From Lentzea sp. (GTDB lineage: Bacteria > Actinomycetota > Actinomycetes > Mycobacteriales > Pseudonocardiaceae): 16,149 nucleotides of DNA. Each line of letters begins with the position of its first letter. The stretch's first letter is position 1. Location: the NCBI GenBank assembly GCA_030146905.1, contig JASLAV010000705.1:1-16149 (forward strand). The letters run 5' to 3'. The notes below the pieces were generated by a model. That model was not told the origin of the DNA. It ran no database searches and was given only the letters and a program-made list of their open reading frames with translations. Position numbers and translations under genes: made by a program. Shown in pieces: positions 1-6,125 of the stretch.

Positions 1-1
1 T

Positions 2-187
2 CTCGCCCCGAGCGTGGTGGCGGCGATCGGCTCCGGGCGCGACGACTGGATCGGCGTCGCGATCTTCACGGCGGCGGTGTGCGCGCTGAGCGCTATCGCG
101 ATCGCGACGGGACGCGAGACGTTCCGCCGCCCGACGGCGGAGCTCGGGCGCCTGCCACAGGAGCCGGCCGTTCCCGTCAAGGCGTAG
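2..187 (+). CDS. MFS transporter, MHS-type, C-terminal end (partial)
   Basis: This is the last 61 codons of a gene that begins to the left of the window, open from base 2 to a TAG stop at 185-187. The peptide has a short loop (SGRDDWIGVA), one hydrophobic helix (IFTAAVCALSAIAIATG) and a tail reading RETFRRPTAELG. A last helix followed by a cytoplasmic tail of the 'ET...R..L' kind is typical of the metabolite:H+ symporter (MHS) branch of the major facilitator superfamily, which imports small organic acids or compatible solutes. The substrate cannot be told from this end. The gene converges on the marR gene across a strong hairpin, so the two are probably separate transcription units. The family call rests on a short stretch and is moderate. 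Confidence 0.6.
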   Translation, partial: LAPSVVAAIGSGRDDWIGVAIFTAAVCALSAIAIATGRETFRRPTAELGRLPQEPAVPVKA

Positions 188-190
188 GAC

Positions 191-229
191 GACTGCGCGA
201 GGCCGTCCGCGGGCGGCCTCGCGTCAGTC
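191..229. terminator. bidirectional hairpin terminator between MFS and marR genes
   Basis: A 10-bp perfect stem (CGCGAGGCCG at 196-205 with CGGCCTCGCG at 214-223) encloses an 8-nt loop. It is extended by five more pairs (GACTG at 191-195 with CAGTC at 225-229) across a one-base bulge. It starts 3 nt after the transporter stop and reaches into the marR stop codon (224-226), so it can serve both converging genes. There is no T-tract, which is common for actinobacterial terminators. Confidence 0.7.
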
Positions 230-688
230 GAGTTCCGCCACCTTCGCCTGGAGGTCGTTCACGAACCGGCTGAGCAGCCGGCCGAACGTGCCCTGGTCCT
301 CTTCCGACCAGTCGGCGACCGCGCCGGTGAACCAGCCGAGGACCGCTTCCAGGTAGCGGCCCGCCGCCTCGGCGCCGGAGTCGGACAGCTCGACGAGACG
401 CGCGCGCTGGTCGTCCGGGTCGACCACCCGGCGGACCAGGCCGACGCGTTCCAGCTCGTGCAGGTGCCGCGTGACGTGCGGGCCGGCGACCTGCATCCGC
501 GCGGCGATCTCCCCCACCCGCAACGGCTTGCCCGCCATGCGCAACGTGATGAGCACGCTCAGGCCGGGACGGTCGAGCGGGACGCCGACCTGCTCCATCG
601 CCCGCTCCACGAGCCGGCTGCGGTTGAGCACCGTGCCCAGCTGCATCAGGTGCGGCAACAACGCCGCGGGGTCCAGGGCCTCGCTCAT
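224..688 (-). CDS. MarR family transcriptional regulator
   Basis: A 154-residue protein of normal MarR length. Residues about 38-105 form the winged helix: the stretch GEIAARMQVAGPHVTRHLHE is the recognition-helix region, and RRVVDPDDQRARLVELSDSG is the wing with the family's DxRxxxxxLT/S-like pattern. The flanking helices, including a C-terminal amphipathic one, would make the dimer interface. MarR dimers usually bind palindromes and are released by small phenolic or planar ligands. ATG at 688 is supported by AAGG at 698-695 with 6-nt spacing. The gene is divergent from a FAD monooxygenase, and two matching palindromes lie in the gap, so it very likely represses itself and that gene. The ligand is unknown and may be a substrate of the monooxygenase. 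Confidence 0.9.
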   Translation of the reverse strand: MSEALDPAALLPHLMQLGTVLNRSRLVERAMEQVGVPLDRPGLSVLITLRMAGKPLRVGEIAARMQVAGPHVTRHLHELERVGLVRRVVDPDDQRARLVELSDSGAEAAGRYLEAVLGWFTGAVADWSEEDQGTFGRLLSRFVNDLQAKVAELD

Positions 689-701
689 CTCACACCTTAC
701 T

Positions 702-716
702 TACCTAACTTAGGTA
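702..716. promoter_or_regulatory. MarR operator 1 (15-bp perfect palindrome)
   Basis: TACCTAA-C-TTAGGTA is a perfect palindrome about a central base. It overlaps the likely marR -10 box and lies 14 bp before the marR start, so binding should block marR transcription. A near-identical copy sits 69 bp away on the monooxygenase side. The pairing of copies in the gap of a marR/target pair is the reason for the operator call. Confidence 0.75.
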
Positions 717-740
717 TATGCTTGTCCCGATCACGCACAA
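713..740 (-). promoter_or_regulatory. putative marR promoter
   Basis: Read on the minus strand, TTGTGC (740-735) is followed after 16 nt by TATACC (718-713), a fair sigma-70-type pair. The -10 box overlaps operator 1, which fits autorepression. Confidence 0.4.
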
Positions 741-749
741 CGGTAGCGA
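722..749 (+). promoter_or_regulatory. putative FAD monooxygenase promoter
   Basis: TTGTCC (722-727), a 16-nt spacer and TAGCGA (744-749) make a plausible promoter for the monooxygenase. Transcription would begin near 756, just before operator 2. The match to consensus is modest. Confidence 0.3.
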
Positions 750-770
750 TCGGTGCGCGAAGAAAAATGA

Positions 771-785
771 TACCTAAGTTAGTTA
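771..785. promoter_or_regulatory. MarR operator 2 (palindrome, one mismatch)
   Basis: TACCTAA-G-TTAGTTA is the same palindrome as operator 1 with one changed base in the right arm. It lies 14 bp before the monooxygenase ATG and just upstream of its ribosome binding site (GGAGG, 789-793). Binding here would block initiation or early elongation on the monooxygenase side. Confidence 0.7.
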
Positions 786-798
786 TCTGGAGGTACGC

Positions 799-1977
799 AT
801 GACCACCGTCCTCATCTCCGGCGCCAGCATCGCCGGGCCCGCGCTCGCGTTCTGGTTGCGGCGCCACGGCTTCGACGTCACCGTCGTGGAGAAGTCGCAC
901 GCACTGCGCGGCGGCGGCTATCCGATCGACATCCGGGGCACCGCGCTCGGCGTCGTCGACCGGATGGGGCTCCTCCCCCGGCTGCGGGAGGCCCACGTGG
1001 ACACCCGCCGGATCACGTTCCTCGACGCCGGCGGCGGCCAGGTCGCGTCACTGCGGCCGGAGGCGGTCGTCAACGGCGACCACACCGACCTGGAGGTCCG
1101 CCGCGGCGACCTCGCCGAGATCATCCACGACGCGGTGCGCGACGACGTGGAGTTCCTCTTCGACAACACCATCGTCACCATGCACGACCACACCGGCGGC
1201 GTCGACGTGACGTTCCGGAGTGGACTCCAGCGCACCTACGACCACGTCATCGGCGCCGACGGGCTGCACTCGGCGGTGCGCGCCCTGACGTTCGGCCCCG
1301 AGGAGGAGTTCCACCGCTACCTCGGCTACTGCTTCGCGGGCTTCACGATGCCCAACCACCTCGGCCTCGCCCACGAGGGCGTGCTGTGGAACGAACCCGG
1401 CCGGTCGGCCGCGCTGTACGCGGTGGGCGAGGGCGAGACCGTGCACGGGTTCCTGAACTTCGCCCGCGCCGAGGCCCCGTTCGGCGCGTTCCGCGACCCC
1501 GAGGCCCAGCGCGACCTGGTGGCGTCGGTCTTCGCGGAGGACGGTTGGGAAATCCCCCACATGGTCAAGGCGATGCGCGAGGCCGACGACCTCTTCTTCG
1601 ACACCGTCAGCCAGATCCGCATGCCCCGCTGGTCGTCCGGCCGCGTCGCACTGGCAGGCGACGCCGCGCACGCCCCGTCGTTCCTCACGGGACAGGGGTC
1701 GAGCCTCGCGCTCGTCGGCGCGTACGTGCTGGCGGGCCACCTCGCCACGGCAGGAACCCACACCGCGGCGTTCGAGGACTACGAACGCGACACGCGGCCG
1801 TTCGCCGAGGCGAACCAGAACCTCGTCGGAGAGGGCGGCTCCGAACTGACCCCCCGCACCTCCGAGGCGCTGGCCGCGCGCAACGCCGTCCTGCGCGAGC
1901 GCGCGACCATGCCGGCCGGGACCGCCCGTCCCGAGCACTCCGCGATGACACTGCCGGACTTCGACGTCAGGTCATGA
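799..1977 (+). CDS. FAD-dependent monooxygenase (PHBH/TetX-like)
   Basis: A 392-residue class A flavin monooxygenase of normal length. Residues 3-31 form the FAD-binding Rossmann unit, with a GASIAG loop at about 7-12 and a Glu ending the second strand (VVEK). GADGLHSAVR from residue 152 is the DG motif that contacts FAD and NAD(P)H. LAGDAAHAPSFLTGQG, with GDAAH at 287-291, is the GD motif binding the FAD ribityl chain. Such enzymes hydroxylate aromatic or polyketide substrates, or inactivate drugs, using NAD(P)H and O2. The substrate is not readable here. ATG at 799 has GGAGG 5 nt upstream. The divergent MarR regulator and operator 2 suggest induction by a xenobiotic or phenolic ligand. The stop overlaps the end of the converging downstream gene by 6 bp. 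Confidence 0.9.
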   Translation: MTTVLISGASIAGPALAFWLRRHGFDVTVVEKSHALRGGGYPIDIRGTALGVVDRMGLLPRLREAHVDTRRITFLDAGGGQVASLRPEAVVNGDHTDLEVRRGDLAEIIHDAVRDDVEFLFDNTIVTMHDHTGGVDVTFRSGLQRTYDHVIGADGLHSAVRALTFGPEEEFHRYLGYCFAGFTMPNHLGLAHEGVLWNEPGRSAALYAVGEGETVHGFLNFARAEAPFGAFRDPEAQRDLVASVFAEDGWEIPHMVKAMREADDLFFDTVSQIRMPRWSSGRVALAGDAAHAPSFLTGQGSSLALVGAYVLAGHLATAGTHTAAFEDYERDTRPFAEANQNLVGEGGSELTPRTSEALAARNAVLRERATMPAGTARPEHSAMTLPDFDVRS

Positions 1978-2784
1978 CCGCGACTTGCCGGGAGGCGCCG
2001 TGCAGAACACCCGCGGCGTGCCCCAGGCGTTGTCGGCGTCCCGGCTGGCGCGCACGTCCAGCAACGTCAGCCTGGTGACGGTCGAGATGTCGACCTCGAT
2101 GTGCTGCGGCGCGTCGCTGATGCTCGCCAGCCGGGAGGTGAGCTCCTGGTCGTCGGCCTTCACGACGAACTGCCCCGCGCCCTCGGTCTTGGCCGAGGCC
2201 GCGTCCTTGCCCACCCACACCGACAACCTGGTGCACCTGCCCGTCGTGGCCCAGGTGCTGAAGTTGACCGGCTGAGCCGCCGACGAGCTGTTGAAGCCTC
2301 GGACGCTGTTGGGGAACGGCCCCTTGCCCACCCCGATGGCGATCGACGGGATGGCCACCTGCCCCTCGCCGGACTCGACCGGCTCGTGGACGGTGAGGTC
2401 GTACCAGCCCTCACCCGACCGCACCGGCCCGCTGGGCGCCGCGGCGACCTGCACGGTCGAGTTGGTGAGCGTCGGGCTGCCCGCCGCGCCGTCGTCGTAC
2501 TTCAGGACGCCGGCGAGCAGCCCCGCGGCACCCACCAGCGCGACGACGAGGGCGGCCACTCCGGCGATCTCCAGCGGTTGCTGCGGTGCGAACAACGCGG
2601 CGACGCCCAGCAGGCCCAGCAGGCCGACCGCGACGATCAGCACCGGCCCCACACCTGCGTAGATCAAGGCCACGACCGCGCCGACGTCGGCGACAGCGCC
2701 GAGCACCGCGAAGGTCAACTTTCCGGGTCCGTGTCCAGGGCTGCCGCTCTGTCCGGACGTCATGACTGGCTTGATCTGGGTCAC
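1972..2784 (-). CDS. membrane-anchored protein with NPCBM-like extracellular domain
   Basis: A 270-residue protein if it starts at GTG 2784, which has GAAGG upstream at good spacing. An in-frame ATG at 2763 lacks a visible binding site. Three hydrophobic helices lie at about 25-43, 48-65 and 73-94, with few charges between them. The rest (95-270) would be outside the cell. Residues about 180-268 read like an NPCBM (novel putative carbohydrate-binding module) beta-sandwich: LSVWVGKDA, then G.GQFVVKADDQEL, then an IEVDIS...LTLLDV strand pair and a final strand with Cys. Two cysteines (GRCTRL and RVFCTA) could form a disulfide. This suggests glycan binding at the surface, but no catalytic domain is present. 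It is divergent from the methyltransferase and convergent with the monooxygenase, so no partner is evident. The NPCBM call is from pattern memory and is moderate. Confidence 0.65.
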   Translation of the reverse strand: MTQIKPVMTSGQSGSPGHGPGKLTFAVLGAVADVGAVVALIYAGVGPVLIVAVGLLGLLGVAALFAPQQPLEIAGVAALVVALVGAAGLLAGVLKYDDGAAGSPTLTNSTVQVAAAPSGPVRSGEGWYDLTVHEPVESGEGQVAIPSIAIGVGKGPFPNSVRGFNSSSAAQPVNFSTWATTGRCTRLSVWVGKDAASAKTEGAGQFVVKADDQELTSRLASISDAPQHIEVDISTVTRLTLLDVRASRDADNAWGTPRVFCTAPPGKSRS

Positions 2785-2792
2785 ATTCCCCT

Positions 2793-2821
2793 TCGTTACA
2801 GATTTTCCGAACGTATGGCAA
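2793..2821 (-). promoter_or_regulatory. putative promoter of the NPCBM-like gene
   Basis: On the minus strand TTGCCA (2821-2816), a 17-nt spacer and TAACGA (2798-2793) form a good promoter in an AT-richer patch. Its start site would fall at or just before GTG 2784, which would make the message nearly leaderless, although a ribosome-binding-like GAAGG is also present. One of the two signals may be fortuitous. Confidence 0.4.
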
Positions 2822-2975
2822 GAAAAAACTTCACCATGCGGCGATTTGGTTCCGATCATGAGGATGCCGCGATGGACCGGATGGCCCAGTGGTGCCGCGC
2901 ACGCGCAATTCCGCAACGCGGGCGTCCAGCAATGCGGCGGCGCCGGCGTTGTCGGTCTCCCGAAACCGCGCTGTC

Positions 2976-2995
2976 GCAACGTTTCCGAGCGTTGC
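2976..2995. promoter_or_regulatory. inverted repeat in the methyltransferase promoter (putative operator)
   Basis: GCAACG, 8 nt, CGTTGC: perfect 6-bp arms. It lies just upstream of the -10-like TAGTCT, at the place of the -35 box, and 17 bp before the start codon. The position is that of a repressor or activator site. No dedicated regulator gene lies next to it. Confidence 0.45.
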
Positions 2996-2999
2996 TCGA

Positions 3000-3005
3000 T
3001 AGTCT
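3000..3005 (+). promoter_or_regulatory. -10 box for a leaderless methyltransferase mRNA
   Basis: TAGTCT fits the TAnnnT -10 pattern and ends 6 nt before ATG 3012, so the start site would be the A of the ATG. There is no Shine-Dalgarno sequence before that ATG. Leaderless messages of this geometry are common in actinobacteria. Confidence 0.5.
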
Positions 3006-3011
3006 CGGCCG

Positions 3012-4007
3012 ATGAGCACGCCACCACGGTCCATAATGGCGCTGGCCGATCTCACCACCCCCATGGCGCTCCGCGTGGCCGCGACGCTGGGCCTGGTCGA
3101 GCACGCGGGGACGGAGGGCGCCACCGCCGCCGGGCTCGCCTCCCGCACCGGCACCGCCGAGGGCCCGCTGCGGCGCCTGCTCGACCATCTGGTCGCCGTC
3201 GGGGTCTTCGAGCAGGAGGCCGGTCGCTACCGCCCGACGGCCCTGGGCGCGCAGATGCACCCCGACTCCCCGCAGGGTGTCAAGCCGTTGCTCGACATCA
3301 CCTGCGCCGGCGGCCGAGCCGAGCTCGCGTTCGTCGACCTGCTCGACACCATCACCACGGGCGCGCCCGCCTACCCGATCCGCTACGGCAGGCAGTTCTG
3401 GGACGACCTCGGCGATTCGCCGGAGTTGCGCAGCTCGTTCGACGCCCAGATGAACTGGCGGTTCCGCACGCACGCGCCGCGGATCGCGGCGAACTTCGAC
3501 TGGGGCCGCTTCCCCACGATCGTCGACGTGGGCGGTGGCGACGGCCCGCTGCTGGTGGAGATCCTGTCAGCCCACCCGTCGGTCCGCGGCACGATCGTCG
3601 ACCTCCCGCCGACCGCCGCCGCGGCCACCGCGCGGTTCGCCGCGCTGGGCATCTCCGGCAGGGCCTCGGCCGTCGCGGGGAGCTTCTTCGACCCGCTGCC
3701 GGCCGGCGCGGACGCCTACCTGCTGTCGGACGTCCTGCACGACTGGGACGACGAGTCGTGCACCAAGATCCTCACGCAGGTGCGCAACGCTTGTGCTCCG
3801 CACAGCACCGTGGTCCTCGTCGAGCCCGTACGCGGTCATGGGGCGGACACGAAGTTCGACCTGTTCATGCTGATGTGCTTCAACGGGCGTGAGCGCACCG
3901 TCGGGGAACTGGCGGCGCTGGCTTCGTCGTGCGGGCTGACGTTCGAGAACGCAGTGGCCGTGTCGGAAGGGCGCATGGCGCTGGAGCTCACCGTCGCGCG
4001 GCGGTGA
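3012..4007 (+). CDS. SAM-dependent O-methyltransferase (hydroxyneurosporene/COMT-like)
   Basis: A 331-residue class I methyltransferase of the family that includes DnrK, TcmN-type polyketide and plant caffeate O-methyltransferases. Residues about 5-95 form the N-terminal winged-helix dimerisation domain (LRVAATLGLVEH... LRRLLDHLVAVGVF). DVGGGDG at 172-178 is the SAM-binding glycine loop, VDLPP follows as the acidic loop strand, and GSFFDPLP is the next conserved element. LSDVLHDWDDE carries His243, which in this family is the usual catalytic base that deprotonates a phenolic hydroxyl. Such enzymes tailor aromatic secondary metabolites, but no polyketide or peptide synthase gene is in the window, so the substrate is unknown. 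The start is supported by the leaderless promoter. A hairpin follows the gene directly. Confidence 0.9.
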   Translation: MSTPPRSIMALADLTTPMALRVAATLGLVEHAGTEGATAAGLASRTGTAEGPLRRLLDHLVAVGVFEQEAGRYRPTALGAQMHPDSPQGVKPLLDITCAGGRAELAFVDLLDTITTGAPAYPIRYGRQFWDDLGDSPELRSSFDAQMNWRFRTHAPRIAANFDWGRFPTIVDVGGGDGPLLVEILSAHPSVRGTIVDLPPTAAAATARFAALGISGRASAVAGSFFDPLPAGADAYLLSDVLHDWDDESCTKILTQVRNACAPHSTVVLVEPVRGHGADTKFDLFMLMCFNGRERTVGELAALASSCGLTFENAVAVSEGRMALELTVARR

Positions 4008-4017
4008 CGCCGAAGAG

Positions 4018-4043
4018 GACCACCCGGCTGCCGTCGGGTGGTC
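4018..4043 (+). terminator. hairpin terminator after the methyltransferase gene
   Basis: A perfect 9-bp stem (GACCACCCG with CGGGTGGTC) encloses an 8-nt loop, 10 nt after the methyltransferase stop. There is no T-tract. It probably separates this gene from the vanZ gene on the same strand. Confidence 0.7.
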
Positions 4044-4066
4044 ACTGCGCGAAGAGGAGGATGTCC

Positions 4067-4160
4067 GAGCGGTCGTCCGGCCGATCTTCACGAAGTGTGG
4101 TTTGGGTCCGGCCGGAAATGGGCACAAGACCGCTCAGCACGAACACTAGCTCGGAGCGGT
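4067..4160 (+). promoter_or_regulatory. vanZ leader with competing complementary segments
   Basis: GAGCGGT occurs at 4067-4073 and again at 4154-4160, and its complement ACCGCTC lies between them at 4129-4135. The middle segment can pair with the first copy (8 bp) or with the second (7 bp), and the second contains the GGAG (4153-4156) that serves the vanZ start. A TCCGGCCGGA palindrome at 4107-4116 lies within. The layout would allow alternative folding that hides or frees the ribosome binding site. It may equally be chance in GC-rich DNA. Confidence 0.25.
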
Positions 4161-4165
4161 GAAAC

Positions 4166-5248
4166 ATGGTGGCGTCATATTGGGAAACCGCTCGAACGGG
4201 GTTCCTGGCATTCGTGGGAATCGGGCTGTTGGTGCTCGTTCCCCTCTTATTGCTGCACTACTGGCGTTTCGGGCGAGTGGAGCCGCGCAGGGCCTTCGTG
4301 CTGTACGGCACGCTCGCCTACGGGCTCGTCGCGCTGGCGTTGATCTTCCTGCCGTTCCCGTCCGACGTCTCGCAGCTGTGCCAGGGTGACCAGATGCTGT
4401 CCACGACCCCGCTGCAGTGGGTCACGGACATGCGCAACAACATGGCGGCCAACGGGCGTTCCGGCATCGGGGCGATGGTCACGTCGTCCGCGTTCCTCCA
4501 GCAGATGTTCAACGTCGCGTTGTTCGTCCCGCTGGGAGTGGTGCTGCGCAAGGCCTACGGCAAGGGACCGTTCGCCGTCGTGGCGATCGGCCTCGGGCTC
4601 TCGCTGGCGGTCGAGGTCGTCCAGTACACCGGCAACCTCGGCTTCTACCCCTGCCCCTACCGCATCGCCGACGTGGACGACCTGCTGTCGAACACCTCCG
4701 GCGCCCTGCTGGGGTGGATGATCGCGCCCGCCGCGCTCGTGGTGCCGAGGCTTCCCGACTCCGCGGACTCCGCGGCCCCGTCCGGCACGGTGACGGTTCC
4801 GCGCAAGCTGCTGGGACTGGTGGGCGACGTGATGGTGGTGCTGGTGATCGCGAAGCTGGTGCTGCCACCGGACCCGCGCTGGGCACTCGGTGTGCTCGCG
4901 GTGTTGCGCGTCGTGCTTCCGGCCGTGACGGGCGGGGTGACGATCGGGGGTTGGCTGTTCGGCTACCGGATCCGCGCGGAGGACGGCTCACCCGCGAACC
5001 CGGCACGGCTCGCGGTGCGCGAACTCCTCGGCGTCACCGGGCTGATGACCTATGCGACCGTCCTGTCGCCGTTGATCGACATGGCGCTGGTGGACCTCGC
5101 GGTCGTGGCGGTGGTGACACTGTGGACGTTCGTCATCCCCGTTTTCCGCCGCGACCAACGAGGTTGGCATGAGCGCGCGGCAGGCACACGCTCAGTACTA
5201 CTCGACAAAAACAAGTCACGACTGTCCGAACAGCCCTTGCACGCATAG
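4166..5248 (+). CDS. VanZ domain-RDD domain membrane protein
   Basis: A 360-residue integral membrane protein. The N-terminal half is a VanZ domain: two opening helices, NVALFVPLG (from residue 116), VEVVQ (149-153) and DVDDLLSNTSGALLG (from 169), all recognised VanZ motifs. VanZ is linked to low-level teicoplanin resistance in enterococci, but its biochemical role is not settled. The C-terminal half (about 195-335) is an RDD domain with three more helices and the motif GWLFGYRIRAEDG...RLAVRELLG. VanZ-RDD fusions are common in actinobacteria and do not imply a vancomycin cluster; no vanHAX genes are here. ATG 4166 has GGAG 9 nt upstream. The last 30 residues are polar and cytoplasmic. A perfect 30-bp inverted repeat begins 10 nt after the stop. 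Confidence 0.88.
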   Translation: MVASYWETARTGFLAFVGIGLLVLVPLLLLHYWRFGRVEPRRAFVLYGTLAYGLVALALIFLPFPSDVSQLCQGDQMLSTTPLQWVTDMRNNMAANGRSGIGAMVTSSAFLQQMFNVALFVPLGVVLRKAYGKGPFAVVAIGLGLSLAVEVVQYTGNLGFYPCPYRIADVDDLLSNTSGALLGWMIAPAALVVPRLPDSADSAAPSGTVTVPRKLLGLVGDVMVVLVIAKLVLPPDPRWALGVLAVLRVVLPAVTGGVTIGGWLFGYRIRAEDGSPANPARLAVRELLGVTGLMTYATVLSPLIDMALVDLAVVAVVTLWTFVIPVFRRDQRGWHERAAGTRSVLLDKNKSRLSEQPLHA

Positions 5249-5258
5249 GTTCCGATTG

Positions 5259-5288
5259 TTTCCATCCCCATGGACATGGGGATGGAAA
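5259..5288. repeat. perfect 30-bp inverted repeat (14-bp arms, 2-bp centre)
   Basis: The arm TTTCCATCCCCATG (5259-5272) is followed by GA and the exact reverse complement CATGGGGATGGAAA (5275-5288). As RNA it forms a 13-bp stem with a 4-nt loop. It starts 10 nt after the vanZ stop, so a terminator is the simplest reading, though no T-run follows. It also overlaps four in-phase ATG codons at the presumed start of the MHYT gene, so it could be an operator or a translation block for that gene. It is the longest perfect palindrome seen in the window. Confidence 0.8.
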
Positions 5289-5836
5289 TGGGCACGCCAC
5301 GCCGATCACTGCTTACGTCGCGGCGTGCCTCGGCTCCGCTCTCGGCCTCCTGTCCAGTGAGCGCGCACGCAACGCGACCGGCACGTCACGCAACTGGTGG
5401 CTGGCGGTCGCCGCGGTGTCGATCGGCGGGCTCGGCATCTGGGGGATGCACTTCACCGGCATGGCCGGGATCGTGATCAGCGCCGAGGTCTCCTACGACC
5501 TGACCATCGTGGTGCTCTCGATCGTGATCGCCGTCGTCGCCGTGGTTCACGAGGAACGTCCGCGGCCCGCTCGCGGTACTCGGTGCTTCGCTGGTGATGG
5601 GCATCGCGGTCACGGGCATGCACGCCATGAGGATCACGCCCGACCAGAGCGCGCCGGTCGTCGTCGACAACTCCCAGGACCTGATCACGACCCTGATCAT
5701 CGGCGGCGCGGGCTTCAGCGTGATCATCGTCTTCCTGCTCGCCCTCACGACGTCCGACGAGGAGCAGCGCGAGGAGGCCGAACTCCTCGACCGCGTCATG
5801 CGCAAGACCGAGTCCAGGCGGACCGACCACCGCTGA
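5270..5836 (+). pseudogene. MHYT-domain membrane sensor, broken by two frameshifts
   Basis: Three frames together spell one MHYT protein, a membrane family proposed to sense diatomic gases through metal-binding Met/His motifs. ATG-initiated residues MDMGMEMGTP come from frame 2. The frame then changes to ITAYVAACLGSALGLL...GIWGMHFTGMAGIVISAEVS, with the family motif MHFTGM at about 5455. Near 5540 it changes back to WFTRNVRGPLAVLGASLVMG, IAVTGMHAMRI and a final helix with an acidic tail ending at TGA 5834. The first break coincides with a tandem ACGCC ACGCC duplication (5294-5303); removing one copy restores the frame. The second break (about 5535-5550) seems to have lost a few residues. The first intact frame lacks an early start codon. 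The gene follows vanZ by 21 nt and was probably cotranscribed. Sequencing error at both points is the main alternative. Confidence 0.7.
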
Positions 5837-5851
5837 GGCGCGTCACCTCAG
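5833..5851. terminator. small hairpin between convergent MHYT and Smr genes
   Basis: CTGAGG (5833-5838), a 7-nt loop and CCTCAG (5846-5851) form a 6-bp stem that overlaps the stop codons of both converging genes. It could act in both directions, but it is short and lacks a T-tract. Confidence 0.4.
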
Positions 5852-6097
5852 GTGCACCAGCACCATCCCGTCGTTGCCGGGAGCGACCTCGACCCGGCGG
5901 TAGAGCTTCTTGACGTGCGGCTGCTTCAGCATCGCGAGCACGCGGCCGCGGAGCTTGCCGGACCCCTTGCCGGTGACGATCTCCAGGAGCGGCACGCCCT
6001 GCCCCGCCGCGCGGAAGAGGGCGGTGCGCACCGCCTGGGCGATGTCCTGGTCGTTGCGGAAGACCGGGTGCAGGTCGACGGTCAGCTTGTCCGGCAC
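5843..6097 (-). CDS. small stand-alone Smr-domain protein
   Basis: An 84-residue protein that is essentially one Smr (small MutS-related) domain. VDLHP at 7-11 is the LDxH motif whose acidic and His residues are implicated in catalysis. GKGSGKLRG at 43-51 is the glycine-rich loop (HGxGxG in MutS2, TGKGSG here), and VEVAPGNDGMVLVHLR is the final beta-strand pair. Smr domains nick or bind branched DNA in MutS2 and cleave mRNA in SmrB-like ribosome rescue factors; the role of short actinobacterial forms is not established. GTG 6097 is preceded by GAGG with 6-nt spacing, and no ATG is available in frame. It lies 28 nt downstream of the GT87 gene on the same strand and is probably its operon's last gene, which may be accidental. 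Confidence 0.85.
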   Translation of the reverse strand: MPDKLTVDLHPVFRNDQDIAQAVRTALFRAAGQGVPLLEIVTGKGSGKLRGRVLAMLKQPHVKKLYRRVEVAPGNDGMVLVHLR

Positions 6098-6125
6098 GGC
6101 GTCCTCGCCATCGGGTCGGTGGTCC

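Noticed and set aside
1048..1938. Long minus-strand frame opposite the FAD monooxygenase
   Set aside because: It is composition-driven antisense reading of a gene with clear FAD motifs, and its peptide shows no domain.
2785..3027. N-terminal extension of the NPCBM-like protein from an ATG at 3027
   Set aside because: The extra 81 residues show no domain and would overlap the methyltransferase start and both promoters; GTG 2784 has a ribosome binding site and fits the gap.
799..4007. Secondary-metabolite cluster suggested by monooxygenase plus O-methyltransferase
   Set aside because: They are in separate transcription units with a membrane protein gene between, and no synthase, transporter or pathway regulator is in the window.
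4166..5248. VanZ as part of a glycopeptide-resistance cluster
   Set aside because: No vanH, vanA, vanX or two-component genes are nearby, and VanZ-RDD fusions are common in actinobacteria.
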